Origin: Curtobacterium sp. ER1/6
GTDB lineage: Bacteria; Actinomycetota; Actinomycetes; Actinomycetales; Microbacteriaceae
Assembly: GCF_001742745.1 (NCBI RefSeq)
Contig: NZ_MJAK01000001.1
Location: 124,001 to 188,000 of the forward strand
Reading direction: 5' to 3'
DNA length: 64,000 nucleotides
Under the pieces are notes generated by a model. It ran no database searches. It was not told where the DNA came from and saw nothing but the letters and a program-made list of their open reading frames with translations. This document shows positions 16,206 through 24,592 of the stretch, piece after piece. The translations under genes and the position numbers were made by a program. The first letter of the stretch is position 1; each line of letters opens with the position of its first letter.

Positions 16206-16585
16206 ACGGGCGGACGGGAGGCGCAGGGCCGGGCCCGCCGCGCGCCTCCCGTCCGCCCGTTCCTTCCCATCACGCGTGCGGTGGCTGGTGGGATCGGGCA
16301 TGCCTGGTCGATCGGGACGACCAGGTACGCCCGGAACGACCAGGTACGCCCGGAACGACCCGCGGGCGGCGGGCCGTCGCCGTCGGACGGGAGGCGCGGG
16401 ATGCGGCCGCCGCGCGCCTCCCATCCGCCCGTTCCTTCCCATCACGCGCGCGGTGGCTGGTGGGATCGGGCATGCCTGGTCGATCGGGACGACCAGGTAC
16501 TCCCGGAACGACCCGCGGGCGGCGGGCCGTCGCCGTCGGACGGGAGGCGCGGCCCGGGCCCGCCACGCGCCTCCCGTCCGCCCGC
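16206..16585. repeat. Array of three GGGAGGC hairpins with two copies of a structured spacer
   Basis: Hairpins: 16206-16224/16242-16260 (19-bp perfect arms), 16384-16398/16413-16427 (one mismatch) and 16537-16551/16566-16580 (15 bp perfect). Between them lie two near-identical spacers (about 16261-16383 and 16433-16536). Each starts TTCCTTCCCATCACGCG and contains a second stem around CCTGGTCG/CGACCAGG. The first spacer carries an extra tandem 19-mer CCAGGTACGCCCGGAACGA (16321-16339, 16340-16358). The region lies between convergent genes and has no coding signal. Confidence 0.85.
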
Positions 16586-16592
16586 ACCCGGG

Positions 16593-17303
16593 TCACGACC
16601 CGGGCGCCTCGGCGATGAACTCGTCGCGCGTGACGCGCAGCAGCGCCGTGGCGGCCGTGCCCGCGGCCGCGGCGTCGCCGGCGACGACCGCGAGCGCCAC
16701 CGCCTCGTGCCGCACCGCCGCGTCGAGCGTCCAGCGCGTGATCGTGTCCCGCGACTCCGAGGTGCGGGTGCGCAGGAGCGCCTCGACGGTGCCGGCGAAG
16801 TGGGCGAAGACGGCGTTGCCCGACCCGGTGAGGAGCGCACGGTGGAAGCGGACGTCCGCCTCGAGGTACGCGCGACTGTCCTCGCGCGCGCAGGCGTCGA
16901 GCATGGCGCGGGCCGCCTCGAGCACGGCGGCGCCGGGGGCGCGTCCGCTCCGCACCTCGGCCGCGAGTGCCGCTGCCACGGGTTCGACGCCGAGCCGCAG
17001 TTCCAGGAGTTCCCGCTGCTGCACGAAGTACGCCGGCGACGCCCCGCGCCACCGGATGACCGTCGGCGCGAGGAGCTCCCACGAGGTCGTCGGGAGGACC
17101 TGGGTGCCGACGCGCTGCCGTGGCTCGACGAGGCCGAGCGACTGCAGGACGCGCAGGGCCTCGCGGACGACCGACCGCGACACGCCGAACTCGGACGCGA
17201 CCAGCTCCGGCCGGACGACCGCGCCCGGGGCGAGGATCCCGTCGACGATGCGCTGCCCGAGGGTCTCGAGCACGTGGGCGTGGAGCCCGCGGGCGGTGGT
17301 CAT
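16593..17303 (-). CDS. FadR-type GntR regulator, probable gluconate repressor
   Basis: 236 residues. The N-terminal winged helix has VASEFGVSRSVVREALRVLQSLGLV (around 36-60), followed by an all-helical FCD ligand domain with the metal/ligand His pattern DVRFHRALLTGSGN and RHEAVALAVVAGD. It is divergent from the gluconate permease and kinase genes, with a TCTGATTTGTCAGA palindrome in the gap, so it is probably the gluconate-responsive repressor of that operon. The C-terminal sequence ends inside the repeat array at 16593. Confidence 0.88.
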   Translation of the reverse strand: MTTARGLHAHVLETLGQRIVDGILAPGAVVRPELVASEFGVSRSVVREALRVLQSLGLVEPRQRVGTQVLPTTSWELLAPTVIRWRGASPAYFVQQRELLELRLGVEPVAAALAAEVRSGRAPGAAVLEAARAMLDACAREDSRAYLEADVRFHRALLTGSGNAVFAHFAGTVEALLRTRTSESRDTITRWTLDAAVRHEAVALAVVAGDAAAAGTAATALLRVTRDEFIAEAPGS

Positions 17304-17410
17304 CGTTCCTCCGGTTGTGCGGTGCAGGACGTCGGACGCGCCGGTGTGACGCGGTCTCCATCGAAGCGGCAGACTGCGCCGCAGGGCGGGTGCCGCGCGG
17401 CGGATGGCAG

Positions 17411-17429
17411 TAGAGTCTGATTTGTCAGA
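17411..17429. promoter_or_regulatory. GntR operator overlapping a -10-like hexamer
   Basis: TAGAGT (17411-17416) resembles a TANNNT -10 for the permease. It abuts the inverted repeat TCTGATTTGTCAGA (17416-17429), the only AT-rich stretch of the 224-bp divergent gap. This placement would block transcription start when the regulator is bound. Confidence 0.6.
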
Positions 17430-17527
17430 TTATTCGGGACGGGCGTTGCACGCGACCGTCCCGGGCGTCACGACACCCACACGAAGGCGACGGAGCCGCG
17501 AAGCGGCGGCTCCAGGAAGGGGCACCG

Positions 17528-19069
17528 ATGCCTCACGCACCCACCGGAGGAACCGCGCCGGTCGACACGTTGCACGGGCTGACCGTTCTGGCCGCCGAGG
17601 GCGGCGGCACGCAGACCGTCGACCCCTCCGGTCCGATCGGACAGCTGATCACCGCGGCGCTGCTCGGCATCGTGGTGATCATCGTGCTCATCACCTGGCT
17701 CAAGGTGCACCCGTTCGTCGCGCTGACGATCGGTGCGCTCGGCGTCGGCATCGGGGCCGGTCTCGCCCCCGACAAGGCGGTGACGAGCTTCGGTACGGGG
17801 TTCGGCGCCACGATGACGAGCGTCGGGATCCTGGTCGGCCTCGGCTCGATGTTCGGTCGCATGCTCGTCGACTCGGGTGCCGCGGACCGGGTCGTCGACA
17901 CCCTCGTGCGGCGCTCGTCGAAGGCTGCGCTGCCGTGGACGATGGCGCTGATCGGCGCACTGATCGGCCTGCCGATGTTCTTCGAGGTCGGCCTCGTACT
18001 CCTCATCCCGATCATCGTGCTCGTCGCCAAGCGCAGCGACGTCCCGATCATGAAGATCGCCGTCCCCGCCCTCGTCGGCCTGTCCACGATGCACGCGTTC
18101 GTCCCGCCGCACCCCGGCCCGCTCGTCGCGGTGTCGACCGTCGGCGCGAACCTCGGCACGACCCTCGCGTTCGGCATCGTCCTGGCGATCCCGGTCATCG
18201 TGCTGGCCGGCCCGGTCTTCGCCCGGTTCGCCGCACGGTGGGTCGACATCCCCGCCCCGGACATGTTCGGGTCGCGCGGTTCCGGGTCGTCCGACCCCGC
18301 GCACGCCGGCCGGGAGGCCCGCCGCGGCCCCGCCACGCAGGACACCGCGTCGCTGCCGAACGGCAAGAGCGACTTCACCCGCGTGATCAGCGAACCGCGC
18401 AGCCCGTCGTTCGCGGTCGCGCTCGTCGGCATCCTGCTGCCCGTCGTCCTCATGCTCGCCCAGGCGGTCCGCGAGGCGACCGCTCCCGACGCCGCCGGTG
18501 CGTGGGTCTCGCTCCTCGACTTCCTCGGCAGCCCGATCATCGCGATCGGCATCGCGACCGTCTTCGCGATGGTGTTCTTCGCGATCGGGGGCGGCATGGG
18601 CCGGAGCGCGGTCGCGAAGTCGCTCGAGGACGCCCTGCCCCCGGTCGCCGGGGTGCTGCTCATCGTCGGCGCGGGCGGCGGGTTCAAGCAGGTCCTCATC
18701 GACACCGGCATCGGCGGCGTGATCGCCGACGCCGTGCAGGAGTCGGGCATCTCGGTGCTGCTCGTCGCCTGGGTGGTGTCCGCGCTCGTGCGCGTCGCGA
18801 CCGGCTCGGCGACCGTCGCGACCGTGACGGCGGCGGGCATCATGGCCCCGATCGCCGCAGACCTGTCGACGCCGGAGACCTCGCTCCTGGTGCTCGCGAT
18901 CGGCGCGGGCTCGGTCTTCCTGTCGCACGTCAACGACGCCGGGTTCTGGCTCGTCAAGGGCTACCTCGGCACGACCGTCGGCCAGACGTTCAAGACCTGG
19001 ACAGTGCTCGAGTGCCTCATCTCGGTCATCGGCCTGGTGGGCGTGCTCATCGCCGGGGTGTTCTTCTGA
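17528..19069 (+). CDS. gntP: Gluconate:H+ symporter, GntP family
   Basis: 513 residues, about 12-14 transmembrane helices. Family signatures: GLGSMFGRMLVDSGAADRVV, HAFVPPHPGPLVAVSTVGANLG and FLSHVNDAGFWLVKGYLG near the C-terminus. It imports gluconate for the kinase that follows directly (TGATG overlap). A hydrophilic loop (about residues 258-290) between helices includes a GREARRG segment that corresponds to the GGGAGGC repeat core at the DNA level. An SD-like CAGGAAGGGG precedes the ATG. Confidence 0.92.
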   Translation: MPHAPTGGTAPVDTLHGLTVLAAEGGGTQTVDPSGPIGQLITAALLGIVVIIVLITWLKVHPFVALTIGALGVGIGAGLAPDKAVTSFGTGFGATMTSVGILVGLGSMFGRMLVDSGAADRVVDTLVRRSSKAALPWTMALIGALIGLPMFFEVGLVLLIPIIVLVAKRSDVPIMKIAVPALVGLSTMHAFVPPHPGPLVAVSTVGANLGTTLAFGIVLAIPVIVLAGPVFARFAARWVDIPAPDMFGSRGSGSSDPAHAGREARRGPATQDTASLPNGKSDFTRVISEPRSPSFAVALVGILLPVVLMLAQAVREATAPDAAGAWVSLLDFLGSPIIAIGIATVFAMVFFAIGGGMGRSAVAKSLEDALPPVAGVLLIVGAGGGFKQVLIDTGIGGVIADAVQESGISVLLVAWVVSALVRVATGSATVATVTAAGIMAPIAADLSTPETSLLVLAIGAGSVFLSHVNDAGFWLVKGYLGTTVGQTFKTWTVLECLISVIGLVGVLIAGVFF

Positions 19070-19587
19070 TGCCGGGCGCCGAGGCACGGGTCCTCGTGGT
19101 CATGGGCGTCTCCGGCTCGGGCAAGTCGACCCTCGCCGCGACCCTGGCCGACCAGCTCGGGTGGGACCTCGCCGAGGGCGACGACATGCACCCGGCGGCG
19201 AACGTCGAGAAGATGCATGCGGGCACGCCGCTCACGGACGACGACCGCTGGCCGTGGCTCGACCTCGTCGCGGCCTGGATCCGGGAGCGCCTCGACACGG
19301 GGACCCCGGGCGTCGTGACCTGCTCGGCGCTGAAGCGCTCCTACCGGGACGTGCTGCGGGCGGCCGGCGTGGTGTTCGTGCACGTCGCCGGTGACACCGG
19401 AACCATCGAGCAGCGGATGACCGCCCGGTCCGGCCACTTCATGCCGACGTCGCTCCTCGCCTCGCAGCTGGCGACGCTCGAACCGCCGCAGCCGGACGAG
19501 GCGCACCTGACGGTGGCCGCGGACCGGTCGCCCGACGAGGAGGCCGCTCAGGTCATCGTGCGCCTCGGCCTGCAGCCGGTCAGCTGA
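19069..19587 (+). CDS. gntK: Gluconokinase
   Basis: 172 residues, the usual size for GntK. The P-loop VMGVSGSGKSTLA lies at about 11-23, followed by EGDDMHPAANVEKMHAGTPL and DRWPWLDLVAAWI, the substrate/lid hallmarks; RSGHFMPTSLLASQL is also typical. It phosphorylates imported gluconate to 6-phosphogluconate for the pentose phosphate pathway. The ATG overlaps the permease stop by one base. Its 3' end overlaps the convergent L,D-transpeptidase gene by 8 bp. Confidence 0.95.
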   Translation: MPGAEARVLVVMGVSGSGKSTLAATLADQLGWDLAEGDDMHPAANVEKMHAGTPLTDDDRWPWLDLVAAWIRERLDTGTPGVVTCSALKRSYRDVLRAAGVVFVHVAGDTGTIEQRMTARSGHFMPTSLLASQLATLEPPQPDEAHLTVAADRSPDEEAAQVIVRLGLQPVS

Positions 19588-20491
19588 ACCAGATCGCCGT
19601 CCCGACCGGCAGCTGCGACAGGGTCGTCGTCATCGCGGCGGAGATCCGCACGCACCCGTGCGAGCTGCCGGTCGGGTCCGGGTAGTAGTGCAGGGCGGTC
19701 AGGGCCGCGTTGCCGCCGTACTGCGGGATCCGCGAGGAGTGCGCCCCGGTGAGGATGATCGGGTTGCCCTGCGTGTAGGTCACGCGGGCGTCGACGTACG
19801 CGGCTTCGACGTAGGTGGCGGTCGACGTCGGTGTCGGGTCGTCCGGGGTGCCGAGCCGGGCCGCCTCGGTCGCCGACACGGAGCCGTCCCTGGCGACCAC
19901 CGACACCGTCGAGGCGTGGACGTCGACCCGGATCATCCGGTCCGTCGGGGCGATCGTGAAGTCGGCGGCACGGGCCCACGCGAACGTGGCACTCGGCGCG
20001 GTGGGGTCACCGCCGTCGCCCGGCGTCCGGTTCCGGGCCGGCGTCGACACGAGGACCATGCCGCCGTCCCGCCCCGCCGAGCGGCCCCAGACCGCGGTCG
20101 CCGCGGGCGTGTCGATGGTGGACACGGTCGACGCGAGGGTCGCCACCGGGCGGGCGTCGGGTGCGGCGTCGGCGTACAGCGCGACGAGCCGCTGCTTCGG
20201 CGTGGCGATCTCCCAGCGGTTGTCCGGCCGGACGTGGCTGCCGTCGAGGAGCTCGGGCACGACCGCGTCGTGGAAGGCGAGGGGGAGGGCGGCGAGCTCG
20301 GCCTCGGACGCCGCCGCCGGGACCGCGGGGAGCGTCGGGGTGGGGCTCGGCGTCGGGGTCGGGGTCGCCGTGCTGCGCGCGGCAGCGGTCTCGACGGGGG
20401 CCGACGGCTGCACCGCCGCGCCGATCCCGCCGGCAACGAGTGCGGCGGCCGCCACCGCGCCGATCGTGATGCCCCAGGTCCTGCGTCGCAT
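19580..20491 (-). CDS. L,D-transpeptidase (YkuD domain), membrane-anchored
   Basis: 303 residues. A signal anchor (WGITIGAVAAAALVAGGIG) is followed by a Thr/Pro linker of TPTPSPTPT type, a linker domain, and a C-terminal YkuD catalytic domain with the active-site block GSSHGCVRISAAM (Cys nucleophile, His, Arg). These enzymes form 3-3 cross-links in peptidoglycan or attach proteins to it outside the membrane. The ATG at 20491 follows GAGGGGACC. It is convergent with gntK and overlaps its end by 8 bp. Confidence 0.9.
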   Translation of the reverse strand: MRRRTWGITIGAVAAAALVAGGIGAAVQPSAPVETAAARSTATPTPTPSPTPTLPAVPAAASEAELAALPLAFHDAVVPELLDGSHVRPDNRWEIATPKQRLVALYADAAPDARPVATLASTVSTIDTPAATAVWGRSAGRDGGMVLVSTPARNRTPGDGGDPTAPSATFAWARAADFTIAPTDRMIRVDVHASTVSVVARDGSVSATEAARLGTPDDPTPTSTATYVEAAYVDARVTYTQGNPIILTGAHSSRIPQYGGNAALTALHYYPDPTGSSHGCVRISAAMTTTLSQLPVGTAIWFS

Positions 20492-20615
20492 GGTCCCCTC
20501 CCGCGACCAGTGCACCACATCGCGGCCGCGACCGCACCGCACGGGCGCGTCGTGACGACGCCGGGCCGCTCCCGTCTGACCCGACGGACACCGAGCGGTC
20601 GGCAGCATGGGCGGC

Positions 20616-21932
20616 ATGGCCATCGACGACTCCCTCGGCATCCTGACCCGCGGCTACGGCTTCGGCGCGCACCTCTGGCGACGCACGCGACCGGACGCCC
20701 GTGCGGTCCCGTTCCGGCTCCTCGGCAAGCCCGCACTGCTCGTGCGCGGCGAGGAGGGCGTCGACCTCTTCTACGACGGCTCCCGCACGCGACGGCACGG
20801 GGCGATGCCGGCGCTCGTGCAGCGCACCCTGTTCGGGGTCGGGTCGGTGCACTCGCTCGACGGCACCGAGCACCGGCACCGCAAGGCGACCTTCGTCGAC
20901 GTCGCGTACGAGGACGAGCAGGTCCGCCGCCTCACGCCCTTCCTCGCCGAGGAGTGGTCCCGCGAGCGCGACGCCTGGCTCGCGGGCGGACGCCGGAGCG
21001 CCTACGACGCCGCGATCGGGGCGATCGGTCGCGCGGTGATGCGATGGGCGGGCCTGCCCGGCACGGCCGCCGCGAAGACCCGGTGGGCGGCGAAGCTCGC
21101 GCAGGTCGTCGACGGGTTCGGCGTGCCCTACTCGCCGGAGTACCTGCTCGCGGCGCTGAACCGGCACTGGTCGGACCGGCACGCCGCCCGGCTCGTCGAG
21201 GCCGTCCGGGGCGAGCGCTTGCACCCCGCGGCGGGCACGGCGCTCCACGAGTGGGCCTGGCACCGCGACCAGGACGGTGCGCTGCTGCCCCCGCGGACCG
21301 CCGGCATCGAGCTGCAGAACTCGATCCGACCCGCGATCGCCGTCGCCCGGTTCGTGGCGTTCGCGGCGAAGGAGCTGCACGACCGGCCGGAGTGGCGCCG
21401 GCGGATCGCCGAGGAGACCGTCGAGCGCGGCTCCCTCGTCGACGGGCCCGTGGCCGTCGCGTTCGCGCAGGAGATCCGGCGCACCGCGCCGTTCGTGCCC
21501 GTGCTGCCCGCCTGGGCGACCGAGGACGTCGAGCTCGACGGGGAGCGGGTCCGCGCCGGCGGCCGGGTGGTGCTCGACGTCCTCGGCACGGACACCGACG
21601 ACCGCTCGTGGTCGGACGCCGACCAGTTCGACCCGTCGCGCTGGCTCGACGTCACGAGCTGGGACGACGTCGAGGCCGTGCGCACCTTCGTGCCCCACGG
21701 CGGCGCGGACGTCGCGACCGGACACCGGTGCCCGGGGGAGAAGGTCGCGGTCGCGGCCCTCGCCACCGCGGTCGCGGTGCTCGGTGACCCGCGGCTCGAG
21801 GTGCTCGACACCGGGCTCGACGTCGACCGTCGCCGGATGCCGACGAAGCCGGCGTCCGGCGGTCGCGTCGCCCGCCGCGGCGCTGCCATCGGCCGCTCCG
21901 GCGGCTGCCCGTTCCACCGTTCCGCGCACTGA
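20616..21932 (+). CDS. Cytochrome P450, CYP152-type fatty-acid peroxygenase
   Basis: 438 residues. The haem ligand is Cys372 in ATGHRCPGEKV, with the PHGGADVATGHRCPGE context of CYP152 enzymes (P450-BSbeta, SPalpha). The I-helix reads NSIRPAIAVARFVAFAA: an Arg-Pro pair replaces the usual acid-Thr, which in CYP152 binds the fatty-acid carboxylate and permits use of H2O2 instead of a reductase. ExxR is at EIRR. No ferredoxin or reductase gene is nearby, consistent with peroxygenase use. Start: CAGCAT ends 7 bp before ATG 20616; ATG 20607 is an alternative. Expected chemistry is alpha/beta-hydroxylation or decarboxylation of fatty acids. Confidence 0.88.
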   Translation: MAIDDSLGILTRGYGFGAHLWRRTRPDARAVPFRLLGKPALLVRGEEGVDLFYDGSRTRRHGAMPALVQRTLFGVGSVHSLDGTEHRHRKATFVDVAYEDEQVRRLTPFLAEEWSRERDAWLAGGRRSAYDAAIGAIGRAVMRWAGLPGTAAAKTRWAAKLAQVVDGFGVPYSPEYLLAALNRHWSDRHAARLVEAVRGERLHPAAGTALHEWAWHRDQDGALLPPRTAGIELQNSIRPAIAVARFVAFAAKELHDRPEWRRRIAEETVERGSLVDGPVAVAFAQEIRRTAPFVPVLPAWATEDVELDGERVRAGGRVVLDVLGTDTDDRSWSDADQFDPSRWLDVTSWDDVEAVRTFVPHGGADVATGHRCPGEKVAVAALATAVAVLGDPRLEVLDTGLDVDRRRMPTKPASGGRVARRGAAIGRSGGCPFHRSAH

Positions 21933-21994
21933 CGGTACCGGTGTCGGTCGGGAGGCGCGTGGCGGACCCCGCCATCGTCCTCCCTCGCAGGCTC

Positions 21995-22050
21995 GGTCGG
22001 CGCGCCCCGCGCAACGCTCCGCGTTGCCGCTGAGCGGGGCGCGCCCGACC
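21995..22050. terminator. Branched hairpin between convergent P450 and ABC-F genes
   Basis: The outer stem pairs GGTCGGCGCGCCCCGC (21995-22010) with 22034-22050 with one bulge. An inner stem GCAACGC/GCGTTGC (22011-22017, 22021-22027) fills the loop. TTCCTCTTC follows on the plus strand. Probable bidirectional terminator. Confidence 0.65.
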
Positions 22051-22057
22051 TTCCTCT

Positions 22058-23722
22058 TCAGCCCTCGGTGACGCGACCCGCCTCGACCCGCCACCGCCGG
22101 TCCAACCGCACGGTGTCGAGCATCCGCCGGTCGTGGGTGACGAGCAGCAGGGTGCCGTCGTAGGACTCCAGCGCCTGCTCGAGCTGCTCGATCGCGGCGA
22201 GGTCGAGGTGGTTCGTGGGCTCGTCGAGCACGAGCACGTTCACGCCGCGGGCCTGCAGCAGGGCGAGGCCGGCACGCGTCCGCTCGCCCGGGGACAGCGC
22301 CGACGACGGGCGTCCGACGTGGTCGGCCTTCAGCCCGAACTTCGCGAGCAGGGTCCGAACGTCGGCCGTCGTCATCTCGGGCACCAGGTCCTCGAAGGCC
22401 GCGGCGAGGGGCTGTTCGCCGGTGAACGCCGCGCGGGCCTGGTCGACCTCGCCGACCGCGACGCTCGACCCGAGGGACGCGGTCCCGCTCGTCGGCGAGG
22501 TTCGGCCGAGCAGCGCCCGGAGCAGCGTCGACTTGCCGGCGCCGTTCGGACCGGTGATGCCGATGCGGTCGCCACCGGAGACCTGCAGCGACACCGGGCC
22601 GAGCGTGAAGTCGCCCTGTTCGTAGACCGCGTCGGACAGGGTGGCGACGACCGCCGACGAGCGGGGTGCGCTCCCGATGGTGAAGGCGAGCTGCCACTCC
22701 TTGCGGGGTTCCTCGACCTCGTCGAGCCGGGCGATGCGCGACTCCATCTGCCGCACCTTCTGCGCCTGCTTCTCGCTCGACTCACTCGCGGCCTTCCGGC
22801 GGATCTTGTCGTTGTCCGGGGCCTTCTTCATGGCGTTCCGCACGCCCTGGCTCGACCACTCGCGCTGCGTCCGGGCGCGCGAGACGAGGTCGGCCTTCGT
22901 GGCGGCGTACTCGTCGTACGCGTCCCGCTTGTGCTGGCGGGCGATCTCGCGCTCCTCGAGGTACGCCTCGTACCCGCCGCCGAACAGCCGGTGCGACGAC
23001 TGGGCGAGGTCGAGCTCGAGGACCGCCGTCACCGACCGGGCGAGGAACTCGCGGTCGTGGCTGACCAGCACGGCACCGCCGCGGAGGCCGCGGACGAACT
23101 GCTCGAGCCGGTCGAGCCCGTCGAGGTCGAGGTCGTTCGTCGGTTCGTCGAGGAGCACCACGTCGAAGCGGGAGAGCAGGAGCGCGGCCAGACCCACCCG
23201 GGCCGCCTGCCCGCCGGACAGCGCCGTCATCGGCGAGTCCGGTCCGACGCCTGCGCCGTCCGCCGTCACGTCCAGACCCAGTTCGCCGAGCACCACGGGC
23301 AGTCGTTCCTCGAGGTCGGCGGCACCGGACGCGAGCCAGCGCTCGAGCGCGACGGAGTACCGGTCGGCCGCGGCGTCCCCGGCGTCGGGGTCGCCCAGGG
23401 CCTCGGCGGCGCGGTCCATGTCGGCGGTGGCGTCGGCGCACCCGGTGCGGCGGGCGACGTACGCGGTGACGGTCTCGCCCACGACGCGTTCGTGCTCCTG
23501 CGGGAGCCAGCCGACGAAGGCGTCGGGCGGGTTCGTCGACACGGTGCCGGCGAGGGGCTCGTCGACCCCGGCGAGCAGGCGCAGCAGCGTCGACTTGCCG
23601 GCACCGTTCACCCCGACCAGACCGATCACGTCGCCCGGGGCGACGGTGAGGTCGAGGCCCTCGAAGAGCGTGCGTGCGGCGTACCCGCCGGCGAGGTCCT
23701 TGGCGACGAGCGTGGCGGTCAT
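22058..23722 (-). CDS. ABC-F family ATPase
   Basis: 554 residues with two ABC domains and no membrane part. Walker A motifs are GLVGVNGAGKSTLLRLLAG and GITGPNGAGKSTLLRALLG; signatures are LSGGQAARVGLA and LSPGERTRAGLA; Walker B motifs end in LDEPTNDLDL and LDEPTNHLDL. The charged linker between the domains (around 260-330, VRNAMKKAPDNDKIRRK) is the P-site tRNA interaction motif region. ABC-F proteins act on the ribosome, either as translation factors or as antibiotic-protection proteins. The gene follows a CPBP-kinase-regulator set on the same strand, which fits an inducible resistance role, but this is an inference. Confidence 0.9.
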   Translation of the reverse strand: MTATLVAKDLAGGYAARTLFEGLDLTVAPGDVIGLVGVNGAGKSTLLRLLAGVDEPLAGTVSTNPPDAFVGWLPQEHERVVGETVTAYVARRTGCADATADMDRAAEALGDPDAGDAAADRYSVALERWLASGAADLEERLPVVLGELGLDVTADGAGVGPDSPMTALSGGQAARVGLAALLLSRFDVVLLDEPTNDLDLDGLDRLEQFVRGLRGGAVLVSHDREFLARSVTAVLELDLAQSSHRLFGGGYEAYLEEREIARQHKRDAYDEYAATKADLVSRARTQREWSSQGVRNAMKKAPDNDKIRRKAASESSEKQAQKVRQMESRIARLDEVEEPRKEWQLAFTIGSAPRSSAVVATLSDAVYEQGDFTLGPVSLQVSGGDRIGITGPNGAGKSTLLRALLGRTSPTSGTASLGSSVAVGEVDQARAAFTGEQPLAAAFEDLVPEMTTADVRTLLAKFGLKADHVGRPSSALSPGERTRAGLALLQARGVNVLVLDEPTNHLDLAAIEQLEQALESYDGTLLLVTHDRRMLDTVRLDRRWRVEAGRVTEG

Positions 23723-23766
23723 CCGGCAATCGTCCCACGGGTCCGCGGTCGGTCCCGGCTCTGGTG

Positions 23767-23890
23767 CGCCCGTTCCTTCCCATGACGATCGACCTACCGG
23801 GAAGGAACGGGCGTACCTGGTCGAGCGGAAGGACCAGGTACGCCCGGATCCTCCAGGCACGCCCGGATCCACCTGGCGCGCCGGGAGCCG
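23767..23890. repeat. Two-stem structured intergenic element (copy B)
   Basis: Stem 1: CGCCCGTTCCTTCCC (23767-23781) with 23799-23813, 15 bp perfect. Stem 2: GGGCGTACCTGGTC (23809-23822) with 23832-23845, 14 bp perfect, sharing 5 bases with stem 1, so the two are mutually exclusive in part. Degenerate CAGGYACGCCCGGATC copies follow to about 23890. It shares sequence with the elements near 16.3 kb and 53.9 kb. It lies between the response-regulator stop and the ABC-F start. Confidence 0.8.
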
Positions 23891-23923
23891 CCCCGCCCGC
23901 AGCACACCGCCCCCGTGCGCCCC

Positions 23924-24592
23924 TCACCCCTCGGGGACCGCCACCACGCGGTTCTGGTACGCCCACACCACGGCCTGCAGGCGCGACCGGACCCCGAGCT
24001 TCGGCAGCATCCGCGCCAGGTGGGACTTCACCGTGGACACCTCGACGACGAGTGCTGCCGCGATCTCCTCGTTCGACATCCCCTGCGCGAGGAGCAGCAG
24101 CACGTCCCGCTCGCGGGCGGTCAGCACCTCCGACGCCCGGTCGCCGGTCACCGGCTGGAGGCTCCGCCGCGACACGAACTCCCGCAGGACCCGCCGGGTC
24201 AGGGTCTGGTCGATGGTGCCGTTGCCCGCGGCGACCTGCCGGACGGCGTCGACGATCACGTCGGGCTCGGCGTCCTTGAGCAGGAACCCGGACGCCCCGG
24301 CCTCGAGCGCGCCGAACACCAGGTCGTCGAGGTCGAAGGTCGTCAGCATCAGCACGGGCACGGCGGGGTCGGCGTCGGGCGCGCAGAGCTCGCGGGCGAC
24401 CTCGATGCCGTTCCGCACCGGCATCCGGATGTCGAGCACCGCCACGTCCGGCCGCGTGCTCCGCGCCAGGGCGAGGGCCTCGCCGCCGTCCGCCGCCACA
24501 CCGACGACCTCGACTTCGGGCTCGGCCGCGAGCAGGGCCGACACCCCCGCCCGCACCAGCGGCTGGTCGTCCGCCACCAGGACCCGGATCAC
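23924..24592 (-). CDS. NarL/FixJ-type response regulator
   Basis: 222 residues. The receiver has VLVADDQ, phospho-acceptor Asp54 in VAVLDIRMP, Thr in LMLTTFD and Lys in FLLKDAE. The C-terminal LuxR HTH reads VLTARERDVLLLLAQGMSNEEIA...VSTVKSHLARMLPKLG. The GTG start overlaps the kinase stop by 4 bp (GTGA, 24589-24592), so kinase and regulator are translated together. It is the expected output of the adjacent kinase and may control the CPBP or ABC-F genes. Confidence 0.93.
   Translation of the reverse strand: MIRVLVADDQPLVRAGVSALLAAEPEVEVVGVAADGGEALALARSTRPDVAVLDIRMPVRNGIEVARELCAPDADPAVPVLMLTTFDLDDLVFGALEAGASGFLLKDAEPDVIVDAVRQVAAGNGTIDQTLTRRVLREFVSRRSLQPVTGDRASEVLTARERDVLLLLAQGMSNEEIAAALVVEVSTVKSHLARMLPKLGVRSRLQAVVWAYQNRVVAVPEG

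Noticed and set aside
16206-16585. Transposon ends or CRISPR-like array
   Set aside because: No transposase, no target-site duplications identified, and only two or three units of unequal structure; repeats are hairpins rather than CRISPR repeats with unique spacers.
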